64,000 nt of DNA from Favolaschia claudopus (Eukaryota > Basidiomycota > Agaricomycetes > Agaricales > Mycenaceae). Below are positions 63,168 through 64,000 of the stretch, piece after piece (the first letter of the stretch is position 1; each line of letters starts with the position of its first letter). Position numbers and translations under genes: made by a program. The DNA lies in assembly GCA_037176885.1 (NCBI GenBank), contig JAWWNJ010000165.1, positions 454,800 to 518,799 of the forward strand, in the 5' to 3' direction. Under the pieces are notes generated by a model. That model made no database searches. It worked only from the letters and a program-made list of their open reading frames with translations, and was not told where the DNA came from.

Positions 63168-64000
63168 ATGGTAAATTCTGCGCGCCAGGAGACCCCAGGA
63201 AGCTTAACCGCTGATGAGTCAATGCTGTTGCACAGATTATTGGCTATTGCGGGCGCTTCCTCTATATCATACAGTAACGTATGGTATGATGATGCTACAG
63301 CTTATATCCTGAGTATAAAGGGAGTGGTACAGCACTTACGAGCACCCAGAATCCTGCTCCGACCCAGATGGCGCGATTCCAGTCTCAAAAATGCCACACC
63401 TCGGACTCTCAGCACAAGTCAGTCGCCTGTTTCCCTGGTCCCTGGCAGTCCCTGGCCTCGCCTCCTTCAATCTGCCTGCTCTTCTTCTGCTCAATACTGT
63501 AACGGTTGACTGAACACGCTGCACAGATGTGATGATGTCCGCGAAACTTATGAGGACACAAGCAGTCTTCAGGGGGAGGCTGAAGATATTGAGCTCAACA
63601 TCGACTTTCTTCTGCGCCAGCTAGCCCATGGGCCGCGCGACAGCCCTCGTCAAAGAGCTTGAGGCATGGTAGTGTGATCTCTGGTCGCCCAGCATTTATG
63701 GTATCGGTTAACTACCCTGATTTATTCCTGGCCAACCTGCTCGCACAGTCATCCAGACACTCTGGCTGCCCTTTTCCCTCTGACCGGTCGAAAACCCACC
63801 ACTGCGAAATCAACTGCTCATGTTATGGGAAGCTGCCAGCACCCAACACATATTGACAAGTACGGCGTGTCAGGTCGCAGTGCGTGAGTGTATACTATCT
63901 CCACCGCATTCTCCACCACCCCTTTGACCCTTTTCTCCAGAAGCGCAAGCCGAATTTCCATCGAGAACCTAGTGGAGCCGCCCGAGTTCGGACCCCAGGT
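63168..64000 (+). CDS. Hypothetical gene start, incomplete at the window end
   Basis: The frame from ATG at 63168 (MVNSARQETPGSLTADESML) encodes 113 residues with a compact, non-repetitive first half and a serine-rich end. A further open stretch after about 63520 (RCDDVRETYEDTSSLQGEAE, LNIDFLLRQLA) looks like a coiled coil of the type found ahead of F-box domains in basidiomycetes, but the F-box itself is not visible. Linking the two needs an intron I could not place. Function unknown. Confidence 0.25.

Overview
This window looks like gene-poor, repeat-rich chromosomal DNA of a filamentous fungus, most likely a basidiomycete (agaricomycete type). The reasons are: short GT-AG introns of 45-66 bp in the two recognisable host genes; a Helitron polyprotein of the layout known from mushroom-forming fungi; a chromodomain Gypsy element; fungal Copia and pogo-like relics; and degenerate TTAGGG-like DNA. 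I saw no rRNA gene, CRISPR array or bacterial operon.

Layout. 1-6.2 kb: nested terminal-inverted-repeat (TIR) elements, with no credible host gene. 6.4-8.6 kb (minus): a multi-intron MFS drug/polyamine-type transporter with probable frame damage. 9.6-10.4 kb: remains of a kelch-repeat gene split by a MITE. 10.9-17.2 kb: large foldback elements nested in one another, with fragments of unknown coding DNA. 17.2-21 kb: mostly unassignable. 21.1-26.5 kb (minus): a Helitron relic that keeps N-terminal and PIF1-type helicase regions but has lost the Rep nuclease. 27.9-29.1 kb (plus): a divergent protein-kinase-like gene with one clear intron.

30.16-43.35 kb is the centrepiece. A Copia-type LTR retrotransposon is bounded by a 5-bp target duplication (GAATC). 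It has been hit by an 879-bp TIR element in its 5' LTR, a 530-bp MITE in its leader, a 6.1-kb chromodomain Gypsy element in its protease/pre-integrase region (target duplication GTCCG), and a 689-bp foldback MITE in its integrase. The junctions let all five insertions be placed without ambiguity, and removing the inserts gives a continuous Copia reading frame at the junctions I checked.

43.4-64 kb: LINE fragments, many MITEs, a gag-only Gypsy fragment, an unassigned two-exon locus, a stray PIF1 helicase C-terminus, a tRNA-derived SINE-like sequence, a pogo-like transposase lacking its catalytic core, a hAT-type MITE with a perfect 8-bp target duplication, and two weak hypothetical ORFs.

Most DNA belongs to short TIR elements using TA targets (Tc1/mariner/pogo style), in at least a dozen TIR families, several of them represented more than once at almost constant length. 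No gene here is clearly essential. The transporter and kinase are the only likely host genes. All calls rest on reading the sequence by eye; no database search was possible.
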